DNA of 64,000 bases from Chitinophaga pinensis (GCA_945897185.1 CAMDFC010000005.1:1-64000); one strand, 5' to 3'. Numbered from the stretch's first letter, positions 34,963-44,908 are shown. Numbers and translations are program-made. The notes: a model not told the origin generated them from the letters alone.

Positions 34963-36285
34963 TTAGTACCTGTAAAGATCAGATTTAAATGGACCGCTCA
35001 AAGGAATTCCAAGGTAGTCTGCTTGTGCTGTAGTAAGCTCATCCAACACAACACCAATTTTTTCAAGGTGAAGTCGGGCTACTTTTTCATCCAAATGCTT
35101 TGGAAGTACATATACATTTTTGTCATATTTGGCATGGTTGATCCACAACTCAATTTGAGCCAAAACTTGGTTGGTGAATGAGTTACTCATTACAAAACTT
35201 GGGTGACCAGTTGCGCAACCAAGGTTAACCAAACGGCCTTCAGCAAGTAAGATGATATCGTTGCCATCAACATTGTATATATCAACTTGAGGCTTGATGG
35301 TATCTTTGGTATGACCGTAGTTGGTGTTCAACCAGGCAACATCAATTTCAATATCAAAGTGGCCAATGTTACAAACAATGGCTTTGTCTTTCATTGCCTT
35401 GAAATGGGTTCCAGTGATAAGATCACGACAACCTGAAGCTGTAACAATGATATCGGCTTCTTTCACAGCATCAATCATTTTCTTTACTTCAAATCCGTCC
35501 ATTGCAGCTTGTAGTGCGCATATTGGATCAATCTCTGTTACAATAACACGGCAGCCTGCACCTGCAAGAGAAGCAGCAGAACCTTTTCCAACATCACCAT
35601 AACCACCTACAACAGCAACTTTACCAGCAAGCATGATGTCTGTTGCTCTTCTGATGGCATCAACCAATGATTCTTTACAACCGTATTTGTTATCGAACTT
35701 AGATTTTGTTACAGAGTCGTTGATGTTGATGGCTGGCATAGGCAAGGTTCCTTTTGCAACACGCTCATACAACCTGTGAACACCAGTTGTTGTTTCTTCT
35801 GAAATGCCTTTCACATGTGGAATCAATTCAGGAAACTTGTCCAATACCATGTTCGTAAGATCACCGCCATCATCCAAAATCATGTTTAGGGGACGGTCGT
35901 TTCCACCAAAAAACAAAGTTTGTTCAATACACCAATCCGCCTCTTCAATGCTTTGGCCTTTCCAAGCAAAAACACCGATACCTACTGCTGCAATAGCTGC
36001 TGCTGCCTGGTCTTGGGTTGAAAATATATTGCATGAACTCCATTTAACTTCTGCACCCAATGCAATCAAAGTTTCAATAAGTACGGCAGTCTGGATGGTC
36101 ATGTGTAAACATCCCGCTACTCTTGCACCCTTGAGGGGCTGAGAAGCGCCATACTCTTTGCGTAGGGCCATTAAGCCGGGCATTTCAGCTTCCGCAAGTC
36201 TGATTTCTTTTCTTCCCCATTCTGCGAGGGTAATATCCTTGACCTTATACGGTAAAGCGAAGTCGAGTTGTGCAGTAGTTGACAT
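34963..36285 (-). CDS. ahcY: Adenosylhomocysteinase
   Basis: NAD-dependent hydrolase splitting S-adenosylhomocysteine to adenosine and homocysteine, recycling the by-product of methyltransferases. 440 residues. Motifs include [29 protein letters not shown], the NAD-binding [11 protein letters not shown] (about 225), [10 protein letters not shown] and the C-terminal KSDLYRY that reaches into the neighbouring subunit's NAD site. An upstream GNAT gene ends 49 bp before the ahcY start, but a separate promoter box lies in between. Confidence 0.98.
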   Translation of the reverse strand: MSTTAQLDFALPYKVKDITLAEWGRKEIRLAEAEMPGLMALRKEYGASQPLKGARVAGCLHMTIQTAVLIETLIALGAEVKWSSCNIFSTQDQAAAAIAAVGIGVFAWKGQSIEEADWCIEQTLFFGGNDRPLNMILDDGGDLTNMVLDKFPELIPHVKGISEETTTGVHRLYERVAKGTLPMPAININDSVTKSKFDNKYGCKESLVDAIRRATDIMLAGKVAVVGGYGDVGKGSAASLAGAGCRVIVTEIDPICALQAAMDGFEVKKMIDAVKEADIIVTASGCRDLITGTHFKAMKDKAIVCNIGHFDIEIDVAWLNTNYGHTKDTIKPQVDIYNVDGNDIILLAEGRLVNLGCATGHPSFVMSNSFTNQVLAQIELWINHAKYDKNVYVLPKHLDEKVARLHLEKIGVVLDELTTAQADYLGIPLSGPFKSDLYRY

Positions 36286-36302
36286 GCGTTTAAAATTTTG
36301 CG

Positions 36303-36310
36303 CAAAGCTA
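36303..36310 (-). promoter_or_regulatory. -7 box TAGCTTTG before ahcY
   Basis: Minus-strand TAGCTTTG fits TAnnTTTG and lies 17 bp upstream of the ahcY ATG. Confidence 0.5.
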
Positions 36311-36334
36311 ACATATATTGGATAAATAGCGCAA

Positions 36335-36850
36335 TTAGAGTAGATTTTTCGTAAGGTCTATTTCCATGATAAAATCATCCAATAAGTAGCCGTGGGCAAT
36401 TTCTGTGACTTCCTCCTTTGCAATTACAAATCCAATGTGTTTGTAAAAAGCGACTGCTGGATTCCTTTTGTGGACATTGAGTTCCAAGACTGTTGCACCA
36501 AGAGGCTTTATTTCATTAGTAATGAAATGGACAATTGATTTACCAATGCCTTTGCCATGTACTTCGGGCTGGACATACAACTTGTTTAATCTAAATCGGT
36601 AAGGGTCTTCTTTATGTTTAACAGCGTAGGAGGCATACCCAATGGTTTCCTTATCCCATTCAATCAAAATAAACTGGTGGCCCTCTACCATCATTTGTTC
36701 TGTAAGCGCCTCTTCGCTATGCCATTCGTTCAACAAATATTCAATTTGTCCCATTGAAACAATTGCAGGGTAGACCTTTTTCCAAATTTCGTTGCTCAGT
36801 ACTTGTATGATTGGAATGGACTCCAATCCGACTTTATTGATCGTTAACAT
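36335..36850 (-). CDS. GNAT family N-acetyltransferase
   Basis: 171 residues. The acetyl-CoA binding motif A reads [20 protein letters not shown] with the Q-x-x-G-x-G/A signature as VHGKGIGKS; earlier [16 protein letters not shown] and later [20 protein letters not shown] complete a standard GNAT fold. Substrate unknown. Its start overlaps the end of the prsW-like gene by 17 bp, so translation is probably coupled. Cytosolic. Confidence 0.88.
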   Translation of the reverse strand: MLTINKVGLESIPIIQVLSNEIWKKVYPAIVSMGQIEYLLNEWHSEEALTEQMMVEGHQFILIEWDKETIGYASYAVKHKEDPYRFRLNKLYVQPEVHGKGIGKSIVHFITNEIKPLGATVLELNVHKRNPAVAFYKHIGFVIAKEEVTEIAHGYLLDDFIMEIDLTKNLL

Positions 36851-37562
36851 TCAAGTTATTTGTAGTGAAAGTAGAAGCGGATTTATGCAAATGTACAGCT
36901 ATAGCTTTTTTCGAAAGTACAATTCCTGTGATTAATGAAATCAAAGCACCCAGAAGCATGAGTAAGCTAAATTCATTGTCCTTATGTTGAGTGTCTTTAA
37001 GAAACAAAAAGAAGTTGTAGCTGCCATGAAATAGAATCGCCCAAAACAATCCAGCACCAAGTAGGTAGGGCTCTCTTTTTGTTTCGAACTTGGCTTTGCC
37101 CATAAAATATCCCATTAAAATGGCAAAAGTAGCATGAGCTGGAACTGCTAGAAACATTCGCAAAATGCCGGTTCCCATTCCATATTGATAAACGTAAAGG
37201 ATGTTTTCTACTGTTGCAAAGCCCATTCCAACCATCACTGCATAAACAATACCATCAAATGGTTCATCATATGCTGGTTGTTGGTATGCATATCTTTTTA
37301 ACATGAAATATTTACAAATTTCCTCCGGTAAAGCGACCATTAAATAGGCCTTCAGTGCATTTCCAAGCGTAGATTTAAAAAACAAGTGCTGTTCAGTGAA
37401 AGCAATGGGCAGTTCAAGTAGCATGGCTGGAATGATGGATAGCGCACCCAATAGAAAACTAATTATCAGGTGCTTTCTGGGCTCTCGGTTGTGCTCGTCT
37501 TTTAAAATAATATAGGCAGAAATGGCTACCCCCGGTGCGATAGCCAACATGAGCCAGTTCAT
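36834..37562 (-). CDS. prsW: PrsW family glutamic-type intramembrane protease
   Basis: 242 residues with about seven hydrophobic segments. The conserved membrane-embedded acidic motif ALPEEICKYF (E80, E81), the second GFATVENILYV (E119, N120), the histidine in VPAHATFAILMGYFMG, and HGSYNF form the active-site set of the PrsW/CAAX-like superfamily. B. subtilis PrsW cleaves the anti-sigma factor RsiW; no obvious anti-sigma gene is adjacent here. It overlaps the downstream GNAT gene and is divergent from the PQQ dehydrogenase gene. Confidence 0.9.
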   Translation of the reverse strand: MNWLMLAIAPGVAISAYIILKDEHNREPRKHLIISFLLGALSIIPAMLLELPIAFTEQHLFFKSTLGNALKAYLMVALPEEICKYFMLKRYAYQQPAYDEPFDGIVYAVMVGMGFATVENILYVYQYGMGTGILRMFLAVPAHATFAILMGYFMGKAKFETKREPYLLGAGLFWAILFHGSYNFFLFLKDTQHKDNEFSLLMLLGALISLITGIVLSKKAIAVHLHKSASTFTTNNLNVNDQ

Positions 37563-37628
37563 AGAATTTCTTTGGATGAAGATAAAACAAAATCATGCTC
37601 ATGCCGAAGGAGTTCTTTAAATTTAAGT

Positions 37629-39749
37629 ATGATTAATCGTCCTAAAAAATTCAACATCTACTTGTTTTTATTTTCGCTTCTTTCTTTTTCTATGGGCTCC
37701 TGCATTTTAGAAGAGGAAAATGTGGATTGGAAAGAGTACCTGGGCGGACCAGACAGGAACCATTATTCCGATTTAACCGAGATCAATACATCTAATGTAA
37801 GCCAACTTCAAAAAGTATGGGAATTTCATACGGGGGATACATCCGGACAAATGCAATGCAATCCCATAATTGTGGATGGTTTGCTTTTTGGTTCGACTGC
37901 CTCCATTGAAATTTTTGCCTTAGATGCGGCTACTGGGAAAGAGGTTTGGCGATTCAAAGATGTTAGAGATGAACAATGGTTCAGTACCAACCGTGGGGTT
38001 GCTTATTGGGAATTGGGTGGAGACAGTAGAATATTGTTTAGTGCGGGAAGCTGGTTGTATGCTCTGCATGCTAAAACAGGTAAATTGGTCAGTTCTTTTG
38101 GGGATAGTGGCCGTGTAAGTCTAAAAGCAGGCTTGGGGGATCTTTCAAAGGATAAGTTTGTGATTGCCAGCACACCTGGAGCTGTTTATCGTAATTCTAT
38201 AATTATGCCTTTGCGGATTTCTGAGAGTACCGGGGCAGCACCTGGGTATATACAATCGTTTAATGTCATCACGGGAAAATTGAATTGGGTGTTTAAAACC
38301 ATTCCTGGTCCCGGTGAGACCGGCTACGCTACCTGGGAAAAGGACAACTACTTGAATGGGGAGGTAGGTGGTGCAAACTCCTGGGCTGGAATGAGTATTG
38401 ATCGTAAAAGAGGTTTGGTTTTTGTCCCCACAGGCTCAGCAGCTTTTGATTTTTACGGTGGGAATAGAAAAGGGGATAATCTTTTTGCAAATTGTCTCTT
38501 GGCTCTGGATGCTAAAACTGGAAAACTTAGGTGGTTTTATCAACTGACCCACCACGATGTATGGGATCGAGATTTGCCAGCACCACCAAATTTGGTTACG
38601 CTGAATATGAACGGCAAAAAAGTGGAGGCAGTCGCACAAATTACCAAGCAAGGTTTTGTATTCGTCTTCGAACGTGAGACAGGGAAGCCATTATTTGATA
38701 TAGAAGAAGTACCGGTGGCAATCAATGGCGTTCCTGGGGAGGTTTTATCACCAACTCAACCCCGGCCCACAAAACCGGCGCCTTTTGCCAGGCAGTCATT
38801 TAAAGAGGAGGAGATTAGCCTATTTGCTGAAAATAGAAATGAATTGGTGGAACAGTATAGGAAAATTCGAAAAGGCTGGTACGATCCACCATCATTGGAA
38901 GGAACCCTCATTTTCCCCGGATTTGATGGAGGGGGAGAATGGGGTGGCGCTGCGTTTGATAAAGAAACTGGACTTCTCTATGTCAATGCAACAGAAATGC
39001 CTTGGGTTCTACAATTAACAAAAGAAAAAAATGAAATAAATAAATCATTATCAATTGGTAATGAAGTATATCTTAATAATTGCTCAAGCTGTCATGGAGC
39101 GAATAAAAAAGGAAATTCTGCAAGTGGATACCCCTCTTTAACTGCGTTGGTTGGGCGAAAGAAAAGAGATGAAATTGAGCGGATTGTGACTGGCGGTAAA
39201 GGGATGATGCCTGGCTTTCCGTCTCTGAAAGCTGAAGATAAAAAGGCGCTTGTTGATCATTTATTGGGTATTGAAAAACAAGAGGCAGTCGAAAAGTCGG
39301 GTAATTCTCCGGCTACTAAAGTGCCTTATGGCTTCACTGGCTACAACAAGTTTTTGGATTCAAAGGGATATCCAGGTATACAGCCGCCATGGGGAACGCT
39401 TACAGCAATAAATTTAGCCAGTGGTGAGCATGTTTGGCAGGTGCCTTTAGGGGAGTATGCGGAGCTATCTGCAAAAGGGGTGCCTGTTACCGGGACTGAA
39501 AATTATGGGGGCGGTATAGTTACCAAGGGTGGTTTATTTTTTATTGGGGCTACAAAAGATGAGCGGTTCAGGGCTTTTGAAAAGTCGACTGGCAAAATGC
39601 TTTGGCAGGCAACAATTCCAGCATCATCTTTTGCTTCACCAAGTACCTATAAAATAAATGATAATCAATATGTTGTGGTTGTTTGTGGCGGAACAAAATT
39701 GGGCACAAAAAAAGGCGACAGTTATGTCGCCTTTGCTATAAGAAAATAA
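37629..39749 (+). CDS. PQQ-dependent dehydrogenase with inserted cytochrome c domain, lipoprotein
   Basis: 706 residues from ATG 37629, where a lipoprotein signal begins (MINRPKKFNIYLFLF...MGSC); the open frame upstream has no signal. An eight-bladed quinoprotein propeller contains W-motifs such as LDAATGKEVWRF and LDAKTGKLRWFYQ, and HHDVWDRDLPAPPNLV, as in membrane glucose-type PQQ dehydrogenases. Between late blades (about residue 480-560) a class I cytochrome c domain carries NNCSSCHGANKKG and a distal methionine in GKGMMPGFPSL. It would oxidise a sugar or alcohol in the periplasm and pass electrons to the heme. No PQQ synthesis genes are in the window. Confidence 0.92.
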   Translation: MINRPKKFNIYLFLFSLLSFSMGSCILEEENVDWKEYLGGPDRNHYSDLTEINTSNVSQLQKVWEFHTGDTSGQMQCNPIIVDGLLFGSTASIEIFALDAATGKEVWRFKDVRDEQWFSTNRGVAYWELGGDSRILFSAGSWLYALHAKTGKLVSSFGDSGRVSLKAGLGDLSKDKFVIASTPGAVYRNSIIMPLRISESTGAAPGYIQSFNVITGKLNWVFKTIPGPGETGYATWEKDNYLNGEVGGANSWAGMSIDRKRGLVFVPTGSAAFDFYGGNRKGDNLFANCLLALDAKTGKLRWFYQLTHHDVWDRDLPAPPNLVTLNMNGKKVEAVAQITKQGFVFVFERETGKPLFDIEEVPVAINGVPGEVLSPTQPRPTKPAPFARQSFKEEEISLFAENRNELVEQYRKIRKGWYDPPSLEGTLIFPGFDGGGEWGGAAFDKETGLLYVNATEMPWVLQLTKEKNEINKSLSIGNEVYLNNCSSCHGANKKGNSASGYPSLTALVGRKKRDEIERIVTGGKGMMPGFPSLKAEDKKALVDHLLGIEKQEAVEKSGNSPATKVPYGFTGYNKFLDSKGYPGIQPPWGTLTAINLASGEHVWQVPLGEYAELSAKGVPVTGTENYGGGIVTKGGLFFIGATKDERFRAFEKSTGKMLWQATIPASSFASPSTYKINDNQYVVVVCGGTKLGTKKGDSYVAFAIRK

Positions 39750-39758
39750 GCGTATTCT

Positions 39759-41045
39759 TTATTTTAACCGGCTTTGTACATATGCTGCAGCTTGCTCTGG
39801 GGTTAGGATGCCAAGTATCATTTGCCTTAAACCCTCAGACATAATTGCATCTCCTGTTGGGGAGCTGGCGCTTAGTTTTTCGTCCATTAGTCTGACCGTC
39901 AAGGTTGCATTTTTTGAAGCATCAAACATTTCTTGTGCCAATAGGTTTGTTACACGAAAAGCACCTGGCGTGTAGGAGAAGAATCCAGGAAGTTCATTCA
40001 TGATGCCATGTCCGTATTCAATTCCTGAAAGCCATTTGAGATAGGTGATGGCTGCATCGTAGTTCTTAGATTGTTTGTTAACGCCAATACCGGCATCTAC
40101 TTGAAAACAATATTGTAGTTTATCGCCTGCATTTTTTGGGGGTGGAGCAAACCATCCCAGATTTGTGCTATTTAATCCACGCTCATTAAAAAGGCTAATT
40201 TCCCAAGATCCCCCTATAAAAATTGCAGCTTTTCCAGCAGCAAATAAATCTCTTGCTCCACCATAATCTAGTGTTTCGTATCCGGTTGGGAAGTATTTTT
40301 TTAACGAGTTCACCAGATTAAATGCATCAATAAAATTAGCATCAGTTAGTTTTTGTGTGCCATTTATTAGTGCTTGTCTTGCTGTCTCTCCTCCATAAAA
40401 ATTAGCCCCCAGTCCACAATAGATAACCCTGTTCAATGTCCATCCTGTGCCACCGGCTCCTTGTGCAATTACGGTTTCACCGTTTGTCTTTAATATCTCA
40501 CAAGCAGCAAGAAACTCTGTCCAGTTGGTTGGCTCTTGTATTTGGTATTTACTAAATAGGGACTTGTTGTAATACACTCCGTGGGTTACACCTACTGAAG
40601 GGCTTCCGTAGGTAATACCTGTTTCTGTGGTCCATGCCGCTAATGGTGTTTTGGGATATGCATTGAGATTTGGAACAACAGTGGTTAGGTCGGCTAAATA
40701 TCCTGCGTTGTATAAAGCCCTACCCCTGTCGTATGACCAAAGGAAGATGAGATCTGCGCCAACACCTTTTGCGAGATTGGAACTGACTACAGAATCATAT
40801 ATGATATCACCGGGAGAAGAAAAATTAATTTTAATATTTGGGTATAGCGCAGTGAATTGTGCATTGATACGGTTCATTTCATCTACATCATCCACCCTCC
40901 AACTTGTAAAATTAAGTTCTATTGCTTTGTTTTCATTTTTTTCACAACTTTCAAATGAAATAATTAACACTGTTGCTAAAGCTAAATACAGAAAATTTCT
41001 TCTATAGAAATTAGTAATGACTTTATGATTGCTTAATCCTTTCAT
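39759..41045 (-). CDS. Orphan ABC-type extracellular sugar-binding lipoprotein
   Basis: 428 residues with a lipoprotein signal (LATVLIISFESC, lipid Cys at about residue 34). The periplasmic binding protein class II fold typical of sugar-binding proteins follows: ELNFTSWRVDD, NINFSSPGD-type start, VGADLIFLWSYDRG, GITYGSPSVGVTHGVYYNKSLF, FAAGKAAIFIGGSWE. It would bind a sugar or oligosaccharide. No ABC permease or ATPase gene is nearby, and Bacteroidota usually take up sugars through SusCD, so it may serve a distant transporter or act as a sensor. It is convergent with the PQQ dehydrogenase gene. Confidence 0.85.
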   Translation of the reverse strand: MKGLSNHKVITNFYRRNFLYLALATVLIISFESCEKNENKAIELNFTSWRVDDVDEMNRINAQFTALYPNIKINFSSPGDIIYDSVVSSNLAKGVGADLIFLWSYDRGRALYNAGYLADLTTVVPNLNAYPKTPLAAWTTETGITYGSPSVGVTHGVYYNKSLFSKYQIQEPTNWTEFLAACEILKTNGETVIAQGAGGTGWTLNRVIYCGLGANFYGGETARQALINGTQKLTDANFIDAFNLVNSLKKYFPTGYETLDYGGARDLFAAGKAAIFIGGSWEISLFNERGLNSTNLGWFAPPPKNAGDKLQYCFQVDAGIGVNKQSKNYDAAITYLKWLSGIEYGHGIMNELPGFFSYTPGAFRVTNLLAQEMFDASKNATLTVRLMDEKLSASSPTGDAIMSEGLRQMILGILTPEQAAAYVQSRLK

Positions 41046-41149
41046 TTTTTAAAAAATTATTTGATAAATTGTAACTGAGTGTTTTGGTGAATTGTTGTGG
41101 GTGAAGGTATGGATTAGAGATTGGTTTGGTTAATTTCAATTATTTGAAG

Positions 41150-43966
41150 ATGCGAAGTCTGGGTATTAAATATTTCTTGCTGCATTTTTTTGTTTTTTTG
41201 TTTTTTCATGGGATCCTCCAAGCCCAGCGTTTTGGAGGAAACCCAACTATGATAAAATGGAAGCAAATTGATGTGCAATCTGCCGACATTATTTTTCCCA
41301 AGGGGATGGATACTGCAGCGTTTGCAATTTCAAAATGGATAAATAGGATAGACAAAGAGAAGACCGGCAAATTGGGAGGGCAGTCATCCAATATTCCAAT
41401 AGTCATCCAAAACCTCCCCGTCACATCCAATGCTTATGTGGGCTTGGGTCCCTGGAGAAGTGAATTATACACTTTTCCACCACAAAATGCTTTGGAATTG
41501 GGTTCAACCAATTGGATTGCGAATTTGGTGGTTCACGAATACCGCCATGCCCACCAATTCAGCAATTTCAAAAAAGGGTTGTCGAAATTCGCCTATATAG
41601 TTGCGGGGCAACAAGGGCAGGCGCTAGCCAATTCGGCATCTGTTCCGGATTGGTTTTTTGAAGGGGATGCTGTTTACGAAGAGACAAAATACTTGAGTCA
41701 GGGCCGTGGCCGTCTTCCTTATTTTTTCGACCCATTTCATTCCATTTGGTTGGGAAAGAAGAATTATTCCTTTCAGAAACTCCGCAGTGGATCTTTGAAG
41801 GATTTGGTGCCCAGCCATTATCAACTTGGATATATGCTGGTTGCTTACGGTTATACCAAATATGGAGATGATTTTTGGGGGAAGGTCACTGCCGATGCAG
41901 CTGGCTATAAAGGGTTGTTATATCCTTTTCAAAAAGCCATAAAAAAATACAGTGGACAAACCTATAAACAATTTACTGCTGAGGCTATTGGCTCATTCAG
42001 GGTAAAGCTGCCAGCTTCCACAACAATTGGAAAAGAGCAAGCTGTCACTTTACCCAATGAAAAACGGTTGATCAATTATCATTTTCCTGTTGTATTGGAT
42101 GGTGATTCTTTGCTGGTTCTTAAAAAACCTGCCAATGAAGTTCCATATTGGGTAATCATCAATAAGCAAAAGGAGAAGCGACTAGGAATAAAAGAAATTG
42201 GCATCGAAGATTATTATACCTATAAAAGGGGGTTTGTGGTGTATACAGCCAATGGGTTTGATCCAAGATGGTCGTGGAGAGAGTACAGTGATATCAGTTT
42301 GTACAATATCTATGATGGTTCAAGAACAAGGCTGACAAAAGGAGGAAGGTATTTATCACCTGATCTGTCCAATGATGGTGAAAAAGTAGTTGCGGTTCAA
42401 TATACGATTGAAGGGAAATCTAGTCTTGATTTTATTGATTTTGGTTCTAAGCAACTTGAGCATCGTTATGAACATCCAGAAGGGATGTATATGAGTTATC
42501 CTGTATTTTCTGCTGATGACCAGAAAGTGTATTTCATAGCTAGAAGGGATAATGGTGAATCGGCTGTGCAAGCATACGATCGTTCAAAAAATGAAACAAG
42601 TACTTTGATACCCTTTGTGAATACACCCATTTCATTGTTAAGGTCGAAAGGAGATTGGTTACTTTTTACCGTATCACAAGAGAGTAAAAATGAATTGTGG
42701 AGGTACAATGTAAAAACAAAGGTGATGAACCTAGTTGTTTCGTCTTCAACGGGTGCTTATGCTGGTGATTTGAATGCAACGGGTGAGGATATTGTTTATA
42801 GCAAGCCGACTGCTGAAGGGGAGCAGGTCTTTAAATTGGCCAACGCTGATACTTTACCAAGAGTGGCTCTAACTGATGCTGCACTGGTTTATCCTGTCCG
42901 TTATAGTTTTCCTGAATCTGAACCATTAGCAAAGGATACAAGTTTTTCTGTAGAAAAATTTAAGAAGGGAAATAAGTTGTTTAATATTCACAGTTGGCGT
43001 CCTTTCTATGAACAACCAGATTGGAGTTTTACGTTATATGGGGAGAATGTATTGAACACATTTCAATCTTCTTATGATTATACCTACAATGAAAATGAAG
43101 GTTCGCATAAAGTCGGGGCTAACCTTGCGTATGGAGGATGGTATCCATGGGTGACTGGCGCAACCAGTTATACAGTCAACAGAACATTTAACGATCAAAC
43201 TAGAACATATCAATGGAATGAATGGAATGGAAATATCGGATTACGCTTACCGTTTAATTTTACTTATGGTAAGCTTTATAAAAGATTGGATTTGTCTGCA
43301 ACTTTAAATGGACAAATGGTGGATTACCAAGCGAAATCAATTCCACAGCCACAAGATAGATTCCTTGGTTTTGTGCAACAACAAATGACTTGGTCGATGC
43401 AGACTCAGCAAGCTGTTCAACAGATCTTTCCAAGGTTTGCATTTGTTGTTAGAGCTCAAAATAAAATGGCCATTGGCAATACAAAGGCCAATCAATTGTT
43501 TCTAACCGGACAATTATACTTACCCGGTGCAATGAAAACACATGCATTGGTATTAGGTGCTTCTTACCAAAGGAGAGATACCTTAAGACAATACATTTTT
43601 AATAATGGATTTGCTTTATCGAGAGGATATTCAGCATTTGATTTTCCGCGTATGTGGAAATGGAATGTCAATTATCATTTCCCTATTGTATATCCTGATT
43701 TTGGATTGGCGAATATTGTCTATTTCCAAAGGGTTCGCGCCAATGTATTTTATGATGATACTTATTTGAAGAGTTTAAGGACTGGTAGAATAACAAACCT
43801 AAGAAGTGCTGGCACAGAAATCTATTTTGATACGAAATGGTGGAATCAGCAGTCGGTCAGCTTTGGAGTTCGTTACAGTCGACTTCTAGATAGTAGACTG
43901 GTAAACCCGAATTTGAATCCAAATGTATGGGAGTTTATACTACCGCTCAATTTGGTAACAAATTGA
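41150..43966 (+). CDS. Exported metallopeptidase-like/beta-propeller/beta-barrel protein
   Basis: 938 residues from ATG 41150; a TTG eight codons earlier is less likely. Signal peptide ending ILQAQ. Residues about 30-290 form a gluzincin-like metallopeptidase domain with H129-E-Y-R-H133 (HExxH) and the third ligand E171 in WFFEGDAVYEE. The middle (about 300-600) has propeller repeats (LSPDLSNDGEK, YPVFSADDQKV). The C-terminal third is an outer-membrane beta-barrel with aromatic alternating strands. It is probably a surface or outer-membrane protease or an assembly factor with a protease-like head. Named family not recalled. Confidence 0.72.
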   Translation: MRSLGIKYFLLHFFVFLFFHGILQAQRFGGNPTMIKWKQIDVQSADIIFPKGMDTAAFAISKWINRIDKEKTGKLGGQSSNIPIVIQNLPVTSNAYVGLGPWRSELYTFPPQNALELGSTNWIANLVVHEYRHAHQFSNFKKGLSKFAYIVAGQQGQALANSASVPDWFFEGDAVYEETKYLSQGRGRLPYFFDPFHSIWLGKKNYSFQKLRSGSLKDLVPSHYQLGYMLVAYGYTKYGDDFWGKVTADAAGYKGLLYPFQKAIKKYSGQTYKQFTAEAIGSFRVKLPASTTIGKEQAVTLPNEKRLINYHFPVVLDGDSLLVLKKPANEVPYWVIINKQKEKRLGIKEIGIEDYYTYKRGFVVYTANGFDPRWSWREYSDISLYNIYDGSRTRLTKGGRYLSPDLSNDGEKVVAVQYTIEGKSSLDFIDFGSKQLEHRYEHPEGMYMSYPVFSADDQKVYFIARRDNGESAVQAYDRSKNETSTLIPFVNTPISLLRSKGDWLLFTVSQESKNELWRYNVKTKVMNLVVSSSTGAYAGDLNATGEDIVYSKPTAEGEQVFKLANADTLPRVALTDAALVYPVRYSFPESEPLAKDTSFSVEKFKKGNKLFNIHSWRPFYEQPDWSFTLYGENVLNTFQSSYDYTYNENEGSHKVGANLAYGGWYPWVTGATSYTVNRTFNDQTRTYQWNEWNGNIGLRLPFNFTYGKLYKRLDLSATLNGQMVDYQAKSIPQPQDRFLGFVQQQMTWSMQTQQAVQQIFPRFAFVVRAQNKMAIGNTKANQLFLTGQLYLPGAMKTHALVLGASYQRRDTLRQYIFNNGFALSRGYSAFDFPRMWKWNVNYHFPIVYPDFGLANIVYFQRVRANVFYDDTYLKSLRTGRITNLRSAGTEIYFDTKWWNQQSVSFGVRYSRLLDSRLVNPNLNPNVWEFILPLNLVTN

Positions 43967-43970
43967 GCGG
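43943..43970. terminator. Hairpin over the end of the 938-residue gene
   Basis: Perfect 11-bp stem CCGCTCAATTT/AAATTGAGCGG (43943-43953 with 43960-43970) containing the stop codon. No T-run follows on either strand, so its terminator role between the convergent genes is uncertain. Confidence 0.45.
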
Positions 43971-43986
43971 GGTATAGATTAGTTGA

Positions 43987-44625
43987 TTAGATGTGAATGA
44001 AAAGTTCTTCGTTAGCTCTTCTCACTTTAGGGGCTTTTGATAAAAAATCTTTTTCTTCATCACGATAACCCAATGCAAGTAGACAAACAGAGGTCAATCC
44101 CTTTTCCTTTAAACCCAAAACTTCATCAACTCCAGCTGGAACAAATCCTTCCATAGGGGTAGAATCAACGCCTTCAATTGCTGCAGCAGTCAGTCCAAAG
44201 CCCAATGCAATATAAACTTGCTTCTCCGCCCAAATTAAAAGATTTTCTATAGAGCTGTTGTTTATTTTTCCTTTTACATTTGATGCAAATCCACTTAAGG
44301 AATCAACGGTTACATTTCTTTTCGCTGCTATGTCTGCCATGTATTTATCTACTTGACCTTCATTGAAGTTGGTCCATGCAGCAAAAACAACCACAGCAGA
44401 TCCTTCAACAATTTGAGGTTGTTTGTAGCAATGTGGTAATAATTTTTCTCTAGTTGCTTTATCCTTAATTACAAGAATAGAGTAGGGTGTGAATCCCAAT
44501 GAACTTGGTGCCAACTTAATTGCTTCCAAGATGGAATTTAATTTTTCTTCAGGTATACCATTCCCATTCATTCTCTTGGTCGCATACCGCCATTCTAACG
44601 CTTTCAAAAAACTTGTAGTCTCCAT
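43987..44625 (-). CDS. Nitroreductase family NAD(P)H-dependent oxidoreductase
   Basis: 212-residue flavoenzyme. The N-terminus ALEWRYATKRMNGNGIPEE and AIKLAPSSLGFTPYSILVI are the FMN-binding signatures of the NfsB-like group; AEKQVYIALGFGLTAAAIEG and a conserved MEGFVPAGVDE follow. It reduces quinones, nitro compounds or similar acceptors as an FMN homodimer in the cytosol. Physiological substrate unknown. It is convergent with the metallopeptidase/barrel gene and divergent from tRNA-Val. Confidence 0.9.
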   Translation of the reverse strand: METTSFLKALEWRYATKRMNGNGIPEEKLNSILEAIKLAPSSLGFTPYSILVIKDKATREKLLPHCYKQPQIVEGSAVVVFAAWTNFNEGQVDKYMADIAAKRNVTVDSLSGFASNVKGKINNSSIENLLIWAEKQVYIALGFGLTAAAIEGVDSTPMEGFVPAGVDEVLGLKEKGLTSVCLLALGYRDEEKDFLSKAPKVRRANEELFIHI

Positions 44626-44693
44626 ATTCAGTGTTTAAACATTAAAATTAAATAAATAAAGTTAAATGACTAAATTTCTTTTCATTTTTTTCT

Positions 44694-44701
44694 TATATTT
44701 G
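44694..44701 (+). promoter_or_regulatory. -7 box TATATTTG before tRNA-Val(TAC)
   Basis: TAnnTTTG match 10 bp upstream of the tRNA 5' end, at the position expected for a start just ahead of the tRNA. Confidence 0.6.
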
Positions 44702-44711
44702 CACCCCGTTT

Positions 44712-44786
44712 GGGAGTTTAGCTCAGCTGGTTTAGAGCATCTGCCTTACAAGCAGAGGGTCGGCGGTTCGATCCCGTCAACTCCCA
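44712..44786 (+). tRNA. tRNA-Val (TAC)
   Basis: Acceptor GGGAGTT pairs with AACTCCC, discriminator A. The D arm is GCTC...GAGC, the anticodon loop CTTACAA gives anticodon TAC, and the T arm is GGCGGTTCGATCCCGTC. CCA is partly present in the DNA (A then CAAA) and not clearly encoded. Confidence 0.95.
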
Positions 44787-44787
44787 C

Positions 44788-44816
44788 AAAGCCACCACAT
44801 TCTGGTGGCTTTTTCT
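44788..44816 (+). terminator. Terminator of tRNA-Val(TAC)
   Basis: Stem AAAGCCACCA/TGGTGGCTTT (44788-44797 with 44803-44812), 5-base loop, then TTCTTTTG; begins 2 bp after the tRNA. Confidence 0.85.
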
Positions 44817-44908
44817 TTTGTGTCAACGTTGTACAATCCCTTTTGTTCAAAGCGGTGAAGATTTTCCCTTTGTTTGTTAATTCTTTATCTTCAAACAAAC
44901 AATTGAAG

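Noticed and set aside
36834-36850. Frameshift between the prsW-like and GNAT genes
   Set aside because: Both proteins are complete with normal ends; a 17-bp coding overlap is ordinary.
44666-44908. Longer N-terminus for the S9 peptidase
   Set aside because: The extension runs through tRNA-Val and its terminator; a proper signal peptide starts at 44909.
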